Source: Glycomyces algeriensis (lineage in GTDB: Bacteria; Actinomycetota; Actinomycetes; Mycobacteriales; Micromonosporaceae). From it: a stretch of 64,000 nt of DNA. The position numbers were made by a program, and so were the translations under genes. Location of the stretch: positions 66,021 to 130,020 of the forward strand of contig NZ_JAPZVR010000004.1 in assembly GCF_027622855.1 (NCBI RefSeq), in the 5' to 3' direction. This document shows positions 8,513-16,864 of this stretch, piece by piece. The notes beneath the pieces were generated by a model. It had not been told where the DNA came from. It saw nothing but the letters and a program-made list of their open reading frames with translations, and did not search any database. Each line of letters begins with the position of its first letter. Position 1 is the stretch's first letter.

Positions 8513-9196
8513 ATGCGATTGCTGATGGTGGAAGACGAGCAGCGGCTGGCCAAGATGGTCGCCGCCGGGCTGGCGGCCGAGGGGTACGCCGTCGACCTCG
8601 CCCATGACGGCCGGACCGGCCTGTCGATGGCCCGCATCGGCGACTACGACGCGATCATCCTCGACATCATGCTGCCGGTCATGAACGGCTACCAGGTCTG
8701 CGCGGCCCTCCGCCAGGAAGGCGTCGCCACACCGATCCTCATGCTCACCGCCAAAGACGGCGAATACGACGAGGCCGAAGGCCTCGACACCGGCGCGGAC
8801 GACTACCTCACCAAACCGTTCTCCTTCGTGGTCCTCCAGGCGCGCATCCGCGCCATGATGCGCCGCGGCCGGTCCGCGTCCGCCGCTCCGACCGTGTGGC
8901 GCTTCGGCGACCTCACCGTCGACCCGGCCACCCGCACCTGCCGGCGCGGCGGCGAGCCCGTCGAACTCACCTCCAAGGAGTTCTCGGTCCTGGAGTACCT
9001 CGCGAGCCGCGCGGGCGAAGTCGTGTCCAAATCCGAGATCCTCCACCACGTGTGGGACTTCGCCTACGACGGCGACGTGAACATCGTCGAGGTGTACGTC
9101 TCCAACCTGCGCCGCAAGATCGACGCCCCCTACCGGCGCACCTCGATCGCGACCGTCCGCGGCGCTGGCTACCGACTGGCGGCCGACGGTGGATAG
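8513..9196 (+). CDS. OmpR-family response regulator
   Basis: A 227-residue cytoplasmic DNA-binding response regulator. The receiver domain (about 1-115) has the acidic pair Glu7-Asp8, phosphoacceptor Asp51 in ILDIMLPVMNGY and the conserved Lys in LTKPF. The winged-helix output domain (about 130-225) contains LTSKEFSVLEYLA and VYVSNLRRKID. The ATG at 8513 begins the canonical MRLLMVEDE; a longer upstream frame would lack family similarity. The gene overlaps the kinase gene by 8 bp, so the two are co-translated. It probably binds the CTTCAGG direct repeats beside it and a third copy near 52.4 kb. Confidence 0.95.
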   Translation: MRLLMVEDEQRLAKMVAAGLAAEGYAVDLAHDGRTGLSMARIGDYDAIILDIMLPVMNGYQVCAALRQEGVATPILMLTAKDGEYDEAEGLDTGADDYLTKPFSFVVLQARIRAMMRRGRSASAAPTVWRFGDLTVDPATRTCRRGGEPVELTSKEFSVLEYLASRAGEVVSKSEILHHVWDFAYDGDVNIVEVYVSNLRRKIDAPYRRTSIATVRGAGYRLAADGG

Positions 9197-10775
9197 GCCC
9201 GAGGTGAGCAAGGCGCAGCGGGCCGAGATCCGGCGGGCCATGAAACGCGCCGAAGGCAAGAAGCCGTTCTGGCGGCCCGATTCGGTGCGGGCGCGCGCCA
9301 CCGTGGGCGCGACCCTCGTCGTCGCGGTGGCCCTCGTCGCCGCCGGGCTCCTGGTCGTGACCCTGCTGCGCGACAACCTGTACGGCCGCGCGGAACTCAC
9401 CGCGGAGGTCAGCGCGCGGTCCGTCGCCGGCCAGCTCGCCTCGGGCACGGCGCCTTCGGCGATCGAGCTGCCCGACGACGACGAGCTCGTGCAGATCGTG
9501 GACGCGAACGGGACCGTGGTCGCGGCCAGCGAGGACCTCGCGGGCGCGGAAGCGGTGGGCGCCTTCGCCCCCGAGCCCGATCCGACTCGGACCGAGCCGA
9601 CCGAGACCGCGCAGGCGGAGACCCAGACCGACGATGACGACGATGACGGCGACGACCAGGATGACGACGCGGATGACGACGACTCCGCGACCCCTTCGAG
9701 CGACGCCCCGAGCACCACGGCCGCAGGCGGCGCCGTCGGCTCGCGGATCAACTACGAGACGGTGAACCTGCCCGGCGACGAGCCCTCCTACCGGTTCGCG
9801 GCTATCACCGCCAGGGCCCCGGACGGCACCGTGTACGCCGTGTACTCCGGTGCCTCCCTTGAGACCCAAGAAGAGGCGGTCGCCAGTGTCGGGGCCACCA
9901 TGGCGTGGGCGCTGCTGCCGCTGCTGCTCGTGGTCGCCGTGGTGACCTGGCTGGTGGTCCGGCGTGCGCTGCGGCCGGTGCGGGCGATCCAGAAGGAGCT
10001 CATCGAGATCACCGGCGGCGACCTGAGCCGGCGGGTGCCCGTGCCGGCGAGCCGCGACGAGATCCACAGCCTCGCCAGAACGACGAATATGACCCTCGAA
10101 GCGCTCGACACGGCCGTCGACCAGCAGCGCCGGTTCGTCGCCGACGCATCGCACGAGCTGCGGAGCCCGCTCGCGATCCTGCGCACGCAGTTGGAGATCG
10201 CCAAGGAGCACCCGGAACTGCTCGACCTGGACGCCACGCTGGGCGATGTGACGCGGCTGCAGGACCTCGCGACCGACCTGCTGCTGCTCGCGCGCCTCGA
10301 CGCCGGGGAGCGGCCGCCGCACGTGGCGGTGCCGTTCACCGAGCTGGTGCGCGAGGAGGTGGCCCGCCGGGCCGCCACCGACCGGGTGCCGGTGCGGCTG
10401 GAGGTCGAGGAGGACCTGTCGGTGTGGGGCGTGCGCGGGCATCTGGCGCGGGCGGTCGGGAACCTGCTCGCGAACGCGCAGCGCCACGCCGCCGGGCAGG
10501 TCTCGGTGCGGCTGGCCGCCGAGGACGACGACTGGCTGCGACTCGACGTCGCGGACGACGGCAACGGCGTGCCCAAAGGCCAGCGGCGGCGGATCTTCGA
10601 CCGGTTCGTGCGGCTCGACGAGTCCCGCAGCCGCGACGAGGGCGGCGCGGGCTTGGGACTGGCGATCGTGCAGGACGTGGCACTGGAGCACCACGGCATG
10701 GTCTACGTGCTCGACGCGCCCGAAGGGGGCGCGTTGTTCCGTCTGGCGTTGCGCCGCACGGAGAGAGGGTTCTGA
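9189..10775 (+). CDS. Sensor histidine kinase with Asp-rich extracytoplasmic loop
   Basis: A 528-residue membrane kinase. TM1 lies at about 38-60 and the extracytoplasmic sensor at 61-235. TM2 at about 236-257 is followed by HAMP (258-310) and HisKA with phospho-His322 (ADASHELRSPLA). The ATPase domain has an N box (GNLLANAQRH), a G1 box (DDGNGVPKG) and a G2 box (GGAGLGLAI). The sensor loop has an unusual run of 16 Asp in 18 residues (about 148-165). The divergent PepSY partner has a matching acidic tail. The GTG at 9189 overlaps the regulator stop; a GTG at 9204 is possible. Direct sensing of metal ions or cationic peptides is an inference. The pair otherwise resembles CseB/CseC- or PhoP/PhoQ-like systems. 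Confidence 0.93.
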   Translation: MDRPEVSKAQRAEIRRAMKRAEGKKPFWRPDSVRARATVGATLVVAVALVAAGLLVVTLLRDNLYGRAELTAEVSARSVAGQLASGTAPSAIELPDDDELVQIVDANGTVVAASEDLAGAEAVGAFAPEPDPTRTEPTETAQAETQTDDDDDDGDDQDDDADDDDSATPSSDAPSTTAAGGAVGSRINYETVNLPGDEPSYRFAAITARAPDGTVYAVYSGASLETQEEAVASVGATMAWALLPLLLVVAVVTWLVVRRALRPVRAIQKELIEITGGDLSRRVPVPASRDEIHSLARTTNMTLEALDTAVDQQRRFVADASHELRSPLAILRTQLEIAKEHPELLDLDATLGDVTRLQDLATDLLLLARLDAGERPPHVAVPFTELVREEVARRAATDRVPVRLEVEEDLSVWGVRGHLARAVGNLLANAQRHAAGQVSVRLAAEDDDWLRLDVADDGNGVPKGQRRRIFDRFVRLDESRSRDEGGAGLGLAIVQDVALEHHGMVYVLDAPEGGALFRLALRRTERGF

Positions 10776-11001
10776 ACAGCACGGAAATGGTGAGCGGCGC
10801 TGGGTCCGGCCGCAGTCCACTTCAGCCGTCAACGGGTAGGGACCTCGCGGGCAGCATGTCGATGCGGGCGGGGTTGCTCCGGCCCTGTTGGCGTATGTGT
10901 TTGGGGCGCATACGGCGCTTTGGGTCGGCCGCCGTTGTGACGGGTTCTCGGCTTCGGGTCGGCCCTGTCCGTTCGCGGCGGGCGGTCCTTACGATGGCCG
11001 C
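10776..11001. other. Intergenic gap
   Basis: 226 bp after the kinase. A TACGAT -10 box at 10990-10995 lies 6 nt upstream of the next ATG. I recognise nothing else here. Confidence 0.4.
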
Positions 11002-11931
11002 ATGAAGGCTTGGATCCCCCACGAGGCCGGACTCGACCAGCTCGGTCCGGTTCCTGACGGCGTGTCCGTCGAGGTGTACGACGGCGGCGACTACCCCTCG
11101 GACCCCGGTGGCGTCGAGTTCCTGGTGCCGCCCGCGGCTCCCAAGGCGACGCTGCCGGGCATGTCGTACTCGACACCGCCGGTGCTGGCGGACATGCCGA
11201 ACCTGAAGGTCGTGCAGCTGCTCAGTGCGGGTGTCGAGAACTGGGTGCCGTATGTGCCTGACGGCGTGCTGCTGTGCAACAACCGCGGGGCGCACACAGA
11301 GGTGACGGCCGAGTGGGTGATGGCCGCGACGCTCGCGTCGGTGCGTCGGCTCGACGTGTTCGCCCGCAACCAGTCCGAAGGCAAGTGGAAGCTCGCCTGG
11401 GGCACGACCCTCTCGGGGAAGCGCGCGGTGATCATCGGCGCCGGTTCGATCGGCGAGGCGGTGGCGCGCCGGTTCGAGGCCTCCGGGCTCGACGTGCGGA
11501 TGGTGGCGCGGACGGCGCGGCCGGGGGTCGGGACGCTCGCGGACCTGCCCGGGCTGCTGCCCGAGGCCGATGTCGTGGTGGTCATGGTGCCGTTGACGCC
11601 GGAGACCGAGGGTCTGGTGGATGCGACGTTCCTGGCGCGGATGCGCGACGGCGCGCTGCTGGTGAACGCGGCCCGCGGGAAGATCGTCGACACTGCGGCG
11701 CTGACCGCGGAGATCGCGTCCGGGCGGCTGCGATGCGCGCTCGATGTGACGGAGCCGGAGCCGCTGCCCGCCGACCACGAGCTGTGGGGCCTGGAGGGCG
11801 CGATCGTGACGCCGCACGTGGGAGGCGCGGTCCTCGGGTTCATCGAGCGGGTGTACCCGCGGGTGGGCGAGCAGATCCGGCGCTTCGCAGCGGGTGAGCC
11901 GCTCCAGAACGTGGTGGAGAACGGCTATTAG
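11002..11931 (+). CDS. D-2-hydroxyacid dehydrogenase (NAD(P)-dependent)
   Basis: A 309-residue cytoplasmic oxidoreductase of the D-isomer 2-hydroxyacid dehydrogenase family. The Rossmann dinucleotide loop is IIGAGSIGEAVARRF (about residue 145). The catalytic Arg lies in NAARGKIVD, the Glu in DVTEPEPLP and the His in TPHVGG, so all three catalytic residues appear present. Length is slightly short for the family (usually 310-340). The ATG at 11002 has no Shine-Dalgarno, but TACGAT ends 6 nt before it, indicating a leaderless mRNA. Substrate cannot be read from sequence; glyoxylate/hydroxypyruvate- or phosphoglycerate-type substrates are typical. Confidence 0.9.
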   Translation: MKAWIPHEAGLDQLGPVPDGVSVEVYDGGDYPSDPGGVEFLVPPAAPKATLPGMSYSTPPVLADMPNLKVVQLLSAGVENWVPYVPDGVLLCNNRGAHTEVTAEWVMAATLASVRRLDVFARNQSEGKWKLAWGTTLSGKRAVIIGAGSIGEAVARRFEASGLDVRMVARTARPGVGTLADLPGLLPEADVVVVMVPLTPETEGLVDATFLARMRDGALLVNAARGKIVDTAALTAEIASGRLRCALDVTEPEPLPADHELWGLEGAIVTPHVGGAVLGFIERVYPRVGEQIRRFAAGEPLQNVVENGY

Positions 11932-11980
11932 CGGTGCGGGTCGCCGCATGCTGGAGCTTTGATGGTTCGATGGTGCGGTG

Positions 11981-12697
11981 ATGACGCGATTCGAGGAACT
12001 GGGCTGGCGTAATTCGCCGATGGGCGAGATCAGTCTGCGGCGGCGGTACGACCCTGAGGTGCGGGCCGAGGTCTACGAGGTGAAGCTGGACGAGGACTTC
12101 CTCATGTCGAGCCTGTTCACCGTGGCCGAACGGGAGCTCTCGCACCTGGGCCTGGCCCGCGTGGCGAGCGGCGGGGACCTCGAGGTGATCGTCGGCGGTC
12201 TCGGCTTGGGGTACACGGCCCTTGCGGCCCTTGAGGATCCGCGGGTGCGGGACTTGACGGTGATCGAGTACTCGGAGGCGGTCATCGACTGGCATGAGCG
12301 GGACCTGCTGCCCGACACGGTCGGTCTCGCGGCGGACGAGCGGGTGCACTTGGCGTGCGCGGACTTCTTCGCCGCGGCGATGAGCGACGAGGGGTTCGAC
12401 CCCGAGCGGCACGGCCGGGCGTTCGATGCGATCCTGCTCGACATCGACCACTCCCCCAGCCGGGTCCTGCACTCGCCGCACGCGGAGTTCTACACCGCGG
12501 CGGGCATGCGGGCCATGGCCGCGCACTTGAAGCCCGAAGGGGTGTTCGCGATCTGGTCGGACGACCCGCCGGAGCCGGAGTTCATGACCGTCCTGATGGA
12601 GGTCTTCACCGGTGTGCAGGCCAAGCGGGTCTGGTTCGACAACCCGTACACCCAGGGGCGCTCCTCGAACACCGTGTACACGGCGATCCGGGCCTAG
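11981..12697 (+). CDS. Spermidine-synthase-fold / methyltransferase-like protein
   Basis: A 238-residue protein with a Rossmann methyltransferase fold of the polyamine aminopropyltransferase type. Motif I is VIVGGLGLGYTALAAL (about residue 69), followed by an acidic loop VIEYSEAVIDWH and the strand AILLDIDHSP. The aminopropyltransferase signature is only partly conserved, so true spermidine synthesis is uncertain; actinobacterial homologues are mostly annotated only as spermidine-synthase-like. GTG and ATG codons stand in tandem at 11978/11981 and I took the ATG. It follows the dehydrogenase after 49 bp on the same strand and ends 2 bp before the convergent csaA-like gene. Confidence 0.8.
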   Translation: MTRFEELGWRNSPMGEISLRRRYDPEVRAEVYEVKLDEDFLMSSLFTVAERELSHLGLARVASGGDLEVIVGGLGLGYTALAALEDPRVRDLTVIEYSEAVIDWHERDLLPDTVGLAADERVHLACADFFAAAMSDEGFDPERHGRAFDAILLDIDHSPSRVLHSPHAEFYTAAGMRAMAAHLKPEGVFAIWSDDPPEPEFMTVLMEVFTGVQAKRVWFDNPYTQGRSSNTVYTAIRA

Positions 12698-12699
12698 CG

Positions 12700-13074
12700 T
12701 CAGGAGACGCGAGCGCCGAGCGGGACGTCCGCGTCGGGGGCCAGGAGGACCACTTCGTCGGTGCTTTCACCATCAGTGCCCTCGACGGGGACGCCGAGGA
12801 CCAGCACCTCGGATTTGAAGCCGGCGATGCGGCGCGGCGGGAAGTTGGTCACGGCGACCACCATGCGCCCCACCAGTTCTTCGGCGCTGTAGCAGGCGGT
12901 GATCTGGGCGCTCGACTGCTTGACGCCGTGCTCGCCGAAGTCGATCCACAGCTTGTACGCGGGGACGTGGGCTTTGGCGTTGACCTCGGTCTTGACGACG
13001 CGTCCGGCGCGGATCTCAGTGCGGAAGAAGTCTTCGGCGGAGCTGTGCTCGGGGTTCTGGGCGGGTTCGGTCAT
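12700..13074 (-). CDS. csaA: CsaA-like tRNA-binding domain protein
   Basis: A 124-residue stand-alone tRNA-binding (EMAPII/OB-fold) protein like CsaA of Bacillus. The signature is DFFRTEIRAGRVV at the start, then AYKLWIDFG, QSSAQITACYS, and the family-defining GRMVVAVTNFPPRRIAGFKSEVLVLG. CsaA is reported to have chaperone/export-related activity and to bind tRNA through this fold. The ATG at 13074 gives exactly the family length. It is isolated, convergent with the spermidine-synthase-like gene and 16 bp downstream of the allantoicase stop. Confidence 0.9.
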   Translation of the reverse strand: MTEPAQNPEHSSAEDFFRTEIRAGRVVKTEVNAKAHVPAYKLWIDFGEHGVKQSSAQITACYSAEELVGRMVVAVTNFPPRRIAGFKSEVLVLGVPVEGTDGESTDEVVLLAPDADVPLGARVS

Positions 13075-13089
13075 GGCCGCAGAATAGCG

Positions 13090-14115
13090 CTAGGGGGCGT
13101 CGAAGCGCCGCCGCATTTCGGCGAGGGCGTCGTCGGTGAGGCGGCCGTAGAGGCGGAGCCGGGCCATGCCGCCGTCCGGATAGATGTGCAGCCGCACCGA
13201 GGTGGCGGGCCTGTCGTTGTCGAGGACGAAGCGGTGCGGGGTGTCCGGCTGGAGTTTCGTGCGCGGCAGGAGCGTGAACGCGGTTTCGCCGTCGTGCGCT
13301 TCGAGCGAGGCCCAGCCGGGGGCGTTGTGCTTGAGGTGGGTGGTGTCGAGCTCGGCGACGCGGACGGTGCCGCGGCCGGCGAGGCGCACGTCGAGCCATT
13401 CGTGGCCGGGTTCGCGACGGCGGGCGGTCTCCCAGCCGTCGGCCTGGCTGGCGGGCAGGCCGGGTGTGATCGCGCCGACCGGGTTGGAGTAGAAGGCGTT
13501 CGAGGCGCCCGTGACCGTGGCGCCGTTGGCGAGCGCGGCGAGGTCGAGGGGCAGGTCGGCGAAGCCGGACGGGTCGGGCACGGGCGTGCCGTGGACGCGA
13601 AGGCGCGCGATGCCGCCGTCCGGGTGCATGTTGAGGCGCACATGGGTGCAGCGGCCCGTGTCGCGGACCGCGTACTCGTTCACGCTGTCGCCCTTGGCTT
13701 CGGCGACAGGGACGAGAGGCCGCCAGTCGGCTTCCAGGATCTCGGTGAGGTCGGGGTGGCCGTCGAGGCGGCAGGCGTCGACGGAGATCCGGGGCGGGAA
13801 GTTGCCGGTGAAGTAGGCGGTGTCGACGACGACGCCGCTCACGGTGCCGGGGATGCCGAGGCGCACGATCGCCCAGTCGTGGCCGCTCTCGCGGCGGCGG
13901 CGGGTCTCCCAGCCGTCGTAGAGCTGTCCTTTGTGGCCGAAGGTGTGCGGCTGGTGGACGACCGGGTAGGGCCGGATCAGGCTCTCCTTCTCGGCGAAGG
14001 ACTCGTCGTTGGCGGCGAGCACGGCCCCGCCGAGGGCGCGGGCGGCGAGGTCGGGCAGGGTCCGCCAGTGGCCGGGGTCCACCAGGTGGTCGCCGGGTTC
14101 GAGCGTCTGGGTCAT
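13090..14115 (-). CDS. alc: Allantoicase
   Basis: A 341-residue enzyme that hydrolyses allantoate to ureidoglycolate and urea. Two homologous allantoicase (discoidin-like) halves are visible. The first carries GWETRRRRESGHDWAIVRLG and RLNMHPDGGIARLRVHG. The second carries GWETARRREPGHEWLDVRL and RLHIYPDGGMARLRLYG. The ATG at 14115 has AAGGAG upstream and overlaps the allantoinase stop by 4 bp (ATGA), so translation is coupled. It is the last gene of the ureide operon. Confidence 0.95.
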   Translation of the reverse strand: MTQTLEPGDHLVDPGHWRTLPDLAARALGGAVLAANDESFAEKESLIRPYPVVHQPHTFGHKGQLYDGWETRRRRESGHDWAIVRLGIPGTVSGVVVDTAYFTGNFPPRISVDACRLDGHPDLTEILEADWRPLVPVAEAKGDSVNEYAVRDTGRCTHVRLNMHPDGGIARLRVHGTPVPDPSGFADLPLDLAALANGATVTGASNAFYSNPVGAITPGLPASQADGWETARRREPGHEWLDVRLAGRGTVRVAELDTTHLKHNAPGWASLEAHDGETAFTLLPRTKLQPDTPHRFVLDNDRPATSVRLHIYPDGGMARLRLYGRLTDDALAEMRRRFDAP

Positions 14116-15464
14116 CGGGGGCTCCTTCGCAGTTGGCGGCCGCGCGGGGCGGCGTCGGTGTCGACGGGCGTGCCGCGCAGCCAGGTCGTGGCGACCCTGC
14201 CCGTCAGTGTCTCGCGGTCGTAGGGGGTCACGGGGTGGCGGTGCAGGAGGTCTTCGGCGCGCACGGTCCATTCCCGTTCCGGGTCGAACGCGACGAGGTC
14301 GGCGTCGGCTCCGGTCGCGATGCGGCCCTTGCGGTCGAGGCCCACGAGGTCGGCGGGGCCGGTGCTCATCCACCGGGCCAGGTCGGACAGGGCGAGACCG
14401 CGGCGGCGCGCTTCCGTCCACATGACGGGGAGCCCGAGTTGCAGTGAGGCGATGCCGCCCCAGGAGGTGGCGAAGTCGCCGGTCTTCAGGCCGGGCGGGC
14501 TGGGCGAGTGGTCGGAGACGACGATGTCGATGCGGCCTTCGGCGAGCCCGTCCCAGAGCGCTTCGCGGTTGGCTTCGCCGCGGATCGGCGGGCAGCACTT
14601 GAAGGCGGTGGCGCCGTCGGGGATGCGCTCGGCCGCGAGGTGGAGGTAGTGGGGGCAGGTCTCGACGGTGATGCGGACGCCGTCCCGCCGGGCGGCGTCG
14701 AGGTCGGCGAGGGCTTCGGCTGCGGCGAGGTGGAGGAGGTGGACGCGGGCGCCGGTGGCGCGCGCGGCGGCGATGATCTCGCGGACAGCGCTGGTCTCGG
14801 CCTCGGGCGGCCGGGTGGCGAGGAATCGGTCGAAGTCGGGGGCGGAGTCGGCGTCGTGGAGGTGGGCGGGGTCTTCGGCGTGGACGAGGAGGAGCGCGTC
14901 GAGGGCGGCGACGGTGGTGCACGCGCGGTGGAGCCCGGCGGTGTCGAGCGGGGGGAACTCGTCGACTCCCGAAGGGGCCGTGAAGCATTTGAAGCCGAAC
15001 ACGCCGGCGTCGTGGAGGCCCTTGAGTTCGGTGTCGTTGCCGGGGATCGCGCCGCCCCAGAAACCGGTGTCGACCCAGGTCTTTCCGCGGGCGGCGGCGC
15101 GCTTGGCGGCCAGCGCGGCGGTGTCGACGGTGGGCGGGAGGCTGTTGAGCGGCATGTCGATGATCGTGGTGACGCCTCCCGCGGCGGCGGCGCGGGTGGC
15201 GGTGGCGAACCCTTCCCATTCGGTGCGGCCGGGTTCGTTGACGTGTACGTGGGTGTCGACGAGGCCGGGTAGGAGGGCGAGGTCGCGGAGGTCTTCGGTG
15301 CGGTGGGCGGGGATGGGCTCGTCGTAGTCGCCGATGACGGCGATGCGCTCGCCCGCGATGGCGACGGCGGCGGGCCGTTCGCCGTCGGGGAGGACGGTTC
15401 GGCGGGAGCGGAGCACCAGGTCGTAGATGACGGGAGCGGAAATGTCGTAGGGGTCGGTCATCAT
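14112..15464 (-). CDS. allB: Allantoinase
   Basis: A 450-residue cyclic amidohydrolase that opens allantoin to allantoate. The metal-binding motif is DTHVHVNEPGRTEWEGF (about residue 64). The carboxylated Lys is in FGFKCF (about residue 160). Further His ligands lie in VHAEDP and HLLHL, and the late Asp in VSDHSPS. The start is ATG at 15464 (ATGATG doublet, GGAG nearby); longer upstream frames run through low-complexity DNA. It is co-transcribed with alc (4-bp overlap) and probably with the allophanate-like gene about 570 bp upstream. Confidence 0.95.
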   Translation of the reverse strand: MMTDPYDISAPVIYDLVLRSRRTVLPDGERPAAVAIAGERIAVIGDYDEPIPAHRTEDLRDLALLPGLVDTHVHVNEPGRTEWEGFATATRAAAAGGVTTIIDMPLNSLPPTVDTAALAAKRAAARGKTWVDTGFWGGAIPGNDTELKGLHDAGVFGFKCFTAPSGVDEFPPLDTAGLHRACTTVAALDALLLVHAEDPAHLHDADSAPDFDRFLATRPPEAETSAVREIIAAARATGARVHLLHLAAAEALADLDAARRDGVRITVETCPHYLHLAAERIPDGATAFKCCPPIRGEANREALWDGLAEGRIDIVVSDHSPSPPGLKTGDFATSWGGIASLQLGLPVMWTEARRRGLALSDLARWMSTGPADLVGLDRKGRIATGADADLVAFDPEREWTVRAEDLLHRHPVTPYDRETLTGRVATTWLRGTPVDTDAAPRGRQLRRSPR

Positions 15465-16034
15465 GGTGACTCCAGGTGCTCGCTTGGTTACGAGAAGGCT
15501 CGTGTTGCGGCGGGGCCGTTGACGACGACGGTGGAGGTGCGATGGACAGGCGCGACGGTTCGGGCGATCTGGTCGGGAACGCGGCCGAGGATGCTGCTGC
15601 GGCCTGGGCCGCGGCCAAGGCTGGTGCCGGTTCCGGTGCCGCAATTGGGACCGGAGCCGCGAGCGGAGCCGGGGATGGAACCACTGCGGTCACGGCGGCC
15701 GCCAGGGACGGGCCGATCGGTGCCGATGTTGCGCAGGCGCTTAGACGGCCCGCCGGCGTTCGGCTCCCAGGCCATCGCAGAGCGGCGAACGAGACCGGGA
15801 CCGACGCGAAGGCCGAGCCGCGGTCGAAGTCGCAGCCAGGACCGGGACGGCCGTGGGAGCCGAGACCCGGTTCGCGACCGAGGCCGAGGCTGGTACCGCC
15901 GCGGTCACGGCCGCCACCCCGGGCAGTCCGACCGGTGCCATTGCGGCGCAGGTGCTTCGACGGTCTCGACGGTGCTTGTCCCTGTGCAGCGGCGATCGGG
16001 TCCGGTTTCTCGGAACGGAGGTGCCGCTGAAGGC
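15465..16034. other. 570-bp apparently non-coding spacer with degenerate repeats
   Basis: This stretch separates allB from the next upstream gene in an otherwise tightly packed locus. It contains two imperfect copies of a roughly 70-bp segment (about 15686-15755 and 15902-15965, sharing gcggtcacggc and cggtgcc). It also has several short ggaccgg/gagccg variants. Open frames exist but are Ala/Arg/Gly-Pro monotone and look spurious. It may be a decayed gene or repeat expansion. Confidence 0.5.
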
Positions 16035-16427
16035 TCATGGGGCCTCGGCTTTCGTGGCGCGGTAGGCGCGCCAGGAGCCGTGGGCGGTGATGTCGATGAG
16101 TTCGGGCAGGTCGGCGCAGTTGTCGCGCAGGCGCATGCCGAGCGCTTCGGAGCCGTCTGCCATGCCGACGACGCCGAGTTCGAGGTCGGCCGGTTCGGCC
16201 GGCAGGAGGGAGGTGCGCAAGACGGTGAGGTCGATGTCGTAGAGCTCGCCGTCGATGGCCGCGCCCTGCCCTTCGGGTGCGAGTTGGAGGGCCGGATGGT
16301 CGTCGCCCACGGAGTGCAGCCGGTAGATCGGCAGCGTCGTGGCAGGGCCGACGAACGGCGCGCCGCCGATGAGGTGGTGGAGGTTTCCACCTTTCATGCC
16401 GCCTCCGTTGAGGAACATGTGGACCAT
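16035..16427 (-). CDS. Allophanate-hydrolase-related protein (GGCT-like fold)
   Basis: A 130-residue protein matching the free-standing C-terminal domain found in allophanate hydrolases (AtzF-type; gamma-glutamylcyclotransferase-like fold). It opens MVHMFLNGGGMKGGNLHHL, followed by YRLHSVGDDHPAL. The amidase catalytic domain is absent, so it cannot hydrolyse allophanate by the usual Ser-Lys mechanism. The ATG at 16427 has GGAG upstream. It lies between xdhC and allB, so a role with ureide or urea intermediates is suggested by position only. Confidence 0.75.
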   Translation of the reverse strand: MVHMFLNGGGMKGGNLHHLIGGAPFVGPATTLPIYRLHSVGDDHPALQLAPEGQGAAIDGELYDIDLTVLRTSLLPAEPADLELGVVGMADGSEALGMRLRDNCADLPELIDITAHGSWRAYRATKAEAP

Positions 16428-16490
16428 CCTCGGCTCCTTCGGTTCTCGGTGTTCGGTTGCTGGGCTTGCGGTTCAGTGGTAAGGCTTGGT

Positions 16491-16717
16491 GGTGGCTGGT
16501 GGCTGGTGGCTGGTGGCTGGTGGCTGGTGGCTGGTGGCTGGTGGCTGGTGGCTGGTGGCTGGTGGCTGGTGGCTGGTGGCTGGTGGCTGGTGGCTGGTGG
16601 CTGGTGGCTGGTGGCTGGTGGCCGGTGGCCGGTGGCTGGTGGCTGGTGGCTGGTGGCTGGTGGCCGGTGGCCGGTGGCCGGTGGCCGGTGGCCGGTGGCC
16701 GGTGGCCGGTGGCCGGT
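16491..16717. repeat. Heptamer tandem repeat (GGTGGCT)n
   Basis: About 32 uninterrupted copies of a 7-bp unit, GGTGGCT. Mostly in the distal part the unit becomes GGTGGCC, with one interspersed block of each. It lies between xdhC and the allophanate-like gene. The period is not a multiple of three, so copy-number change shifts any frame through it. It is probably intergenic and hypervariable. Confidence 0.95.
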
Positions 16718-16792
16718 GCCGAACCTTGGTCCTTGGTCTCGCCGTTTGATGCCCTAGCCCGGCTCGAGTTCTGGGTCGGGACCGGTCGGATC

Positions 16793-16843
16793 GGCTGCGG
16801 CTGCGGCTGCGGCTGCGGCTGCGGCTGCGGCTGCGGCTGCGGC
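16793..16843. repeat. Hexamer tandem repeat (GGCTGC)n
   Basis: Eight and a half perfect copies of GGCTGC just 3' of the xdhC stop codon and about 75 bp from the heptamer array. Confidence 0.95.
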
Positions 16844-16864
16844 AGGATGTCCACATACTGCCGC

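Noticed and set aside
12355-14223. Plus-strand frame of about 620 codons across csaA and allantoicase
   Set aside because: It spans two clear minus-strand genes and an intergenic gap, with Gly/Val/Ala-monotone translation.
15476-16030. Plus-strand frame of 184 codons in the ureide spacer
   Set aside because: Ala/Gly/Arg/Pro monotone, no ribosome-binding site, no family resemblance, and the DNA is made of degenerate repeats.
16491-16717. Possible CRISPR array
   Set aside because: The units are 7 bp and contiguous without unique spacers, and there are no cas genes; it is a simple tandem repeat.
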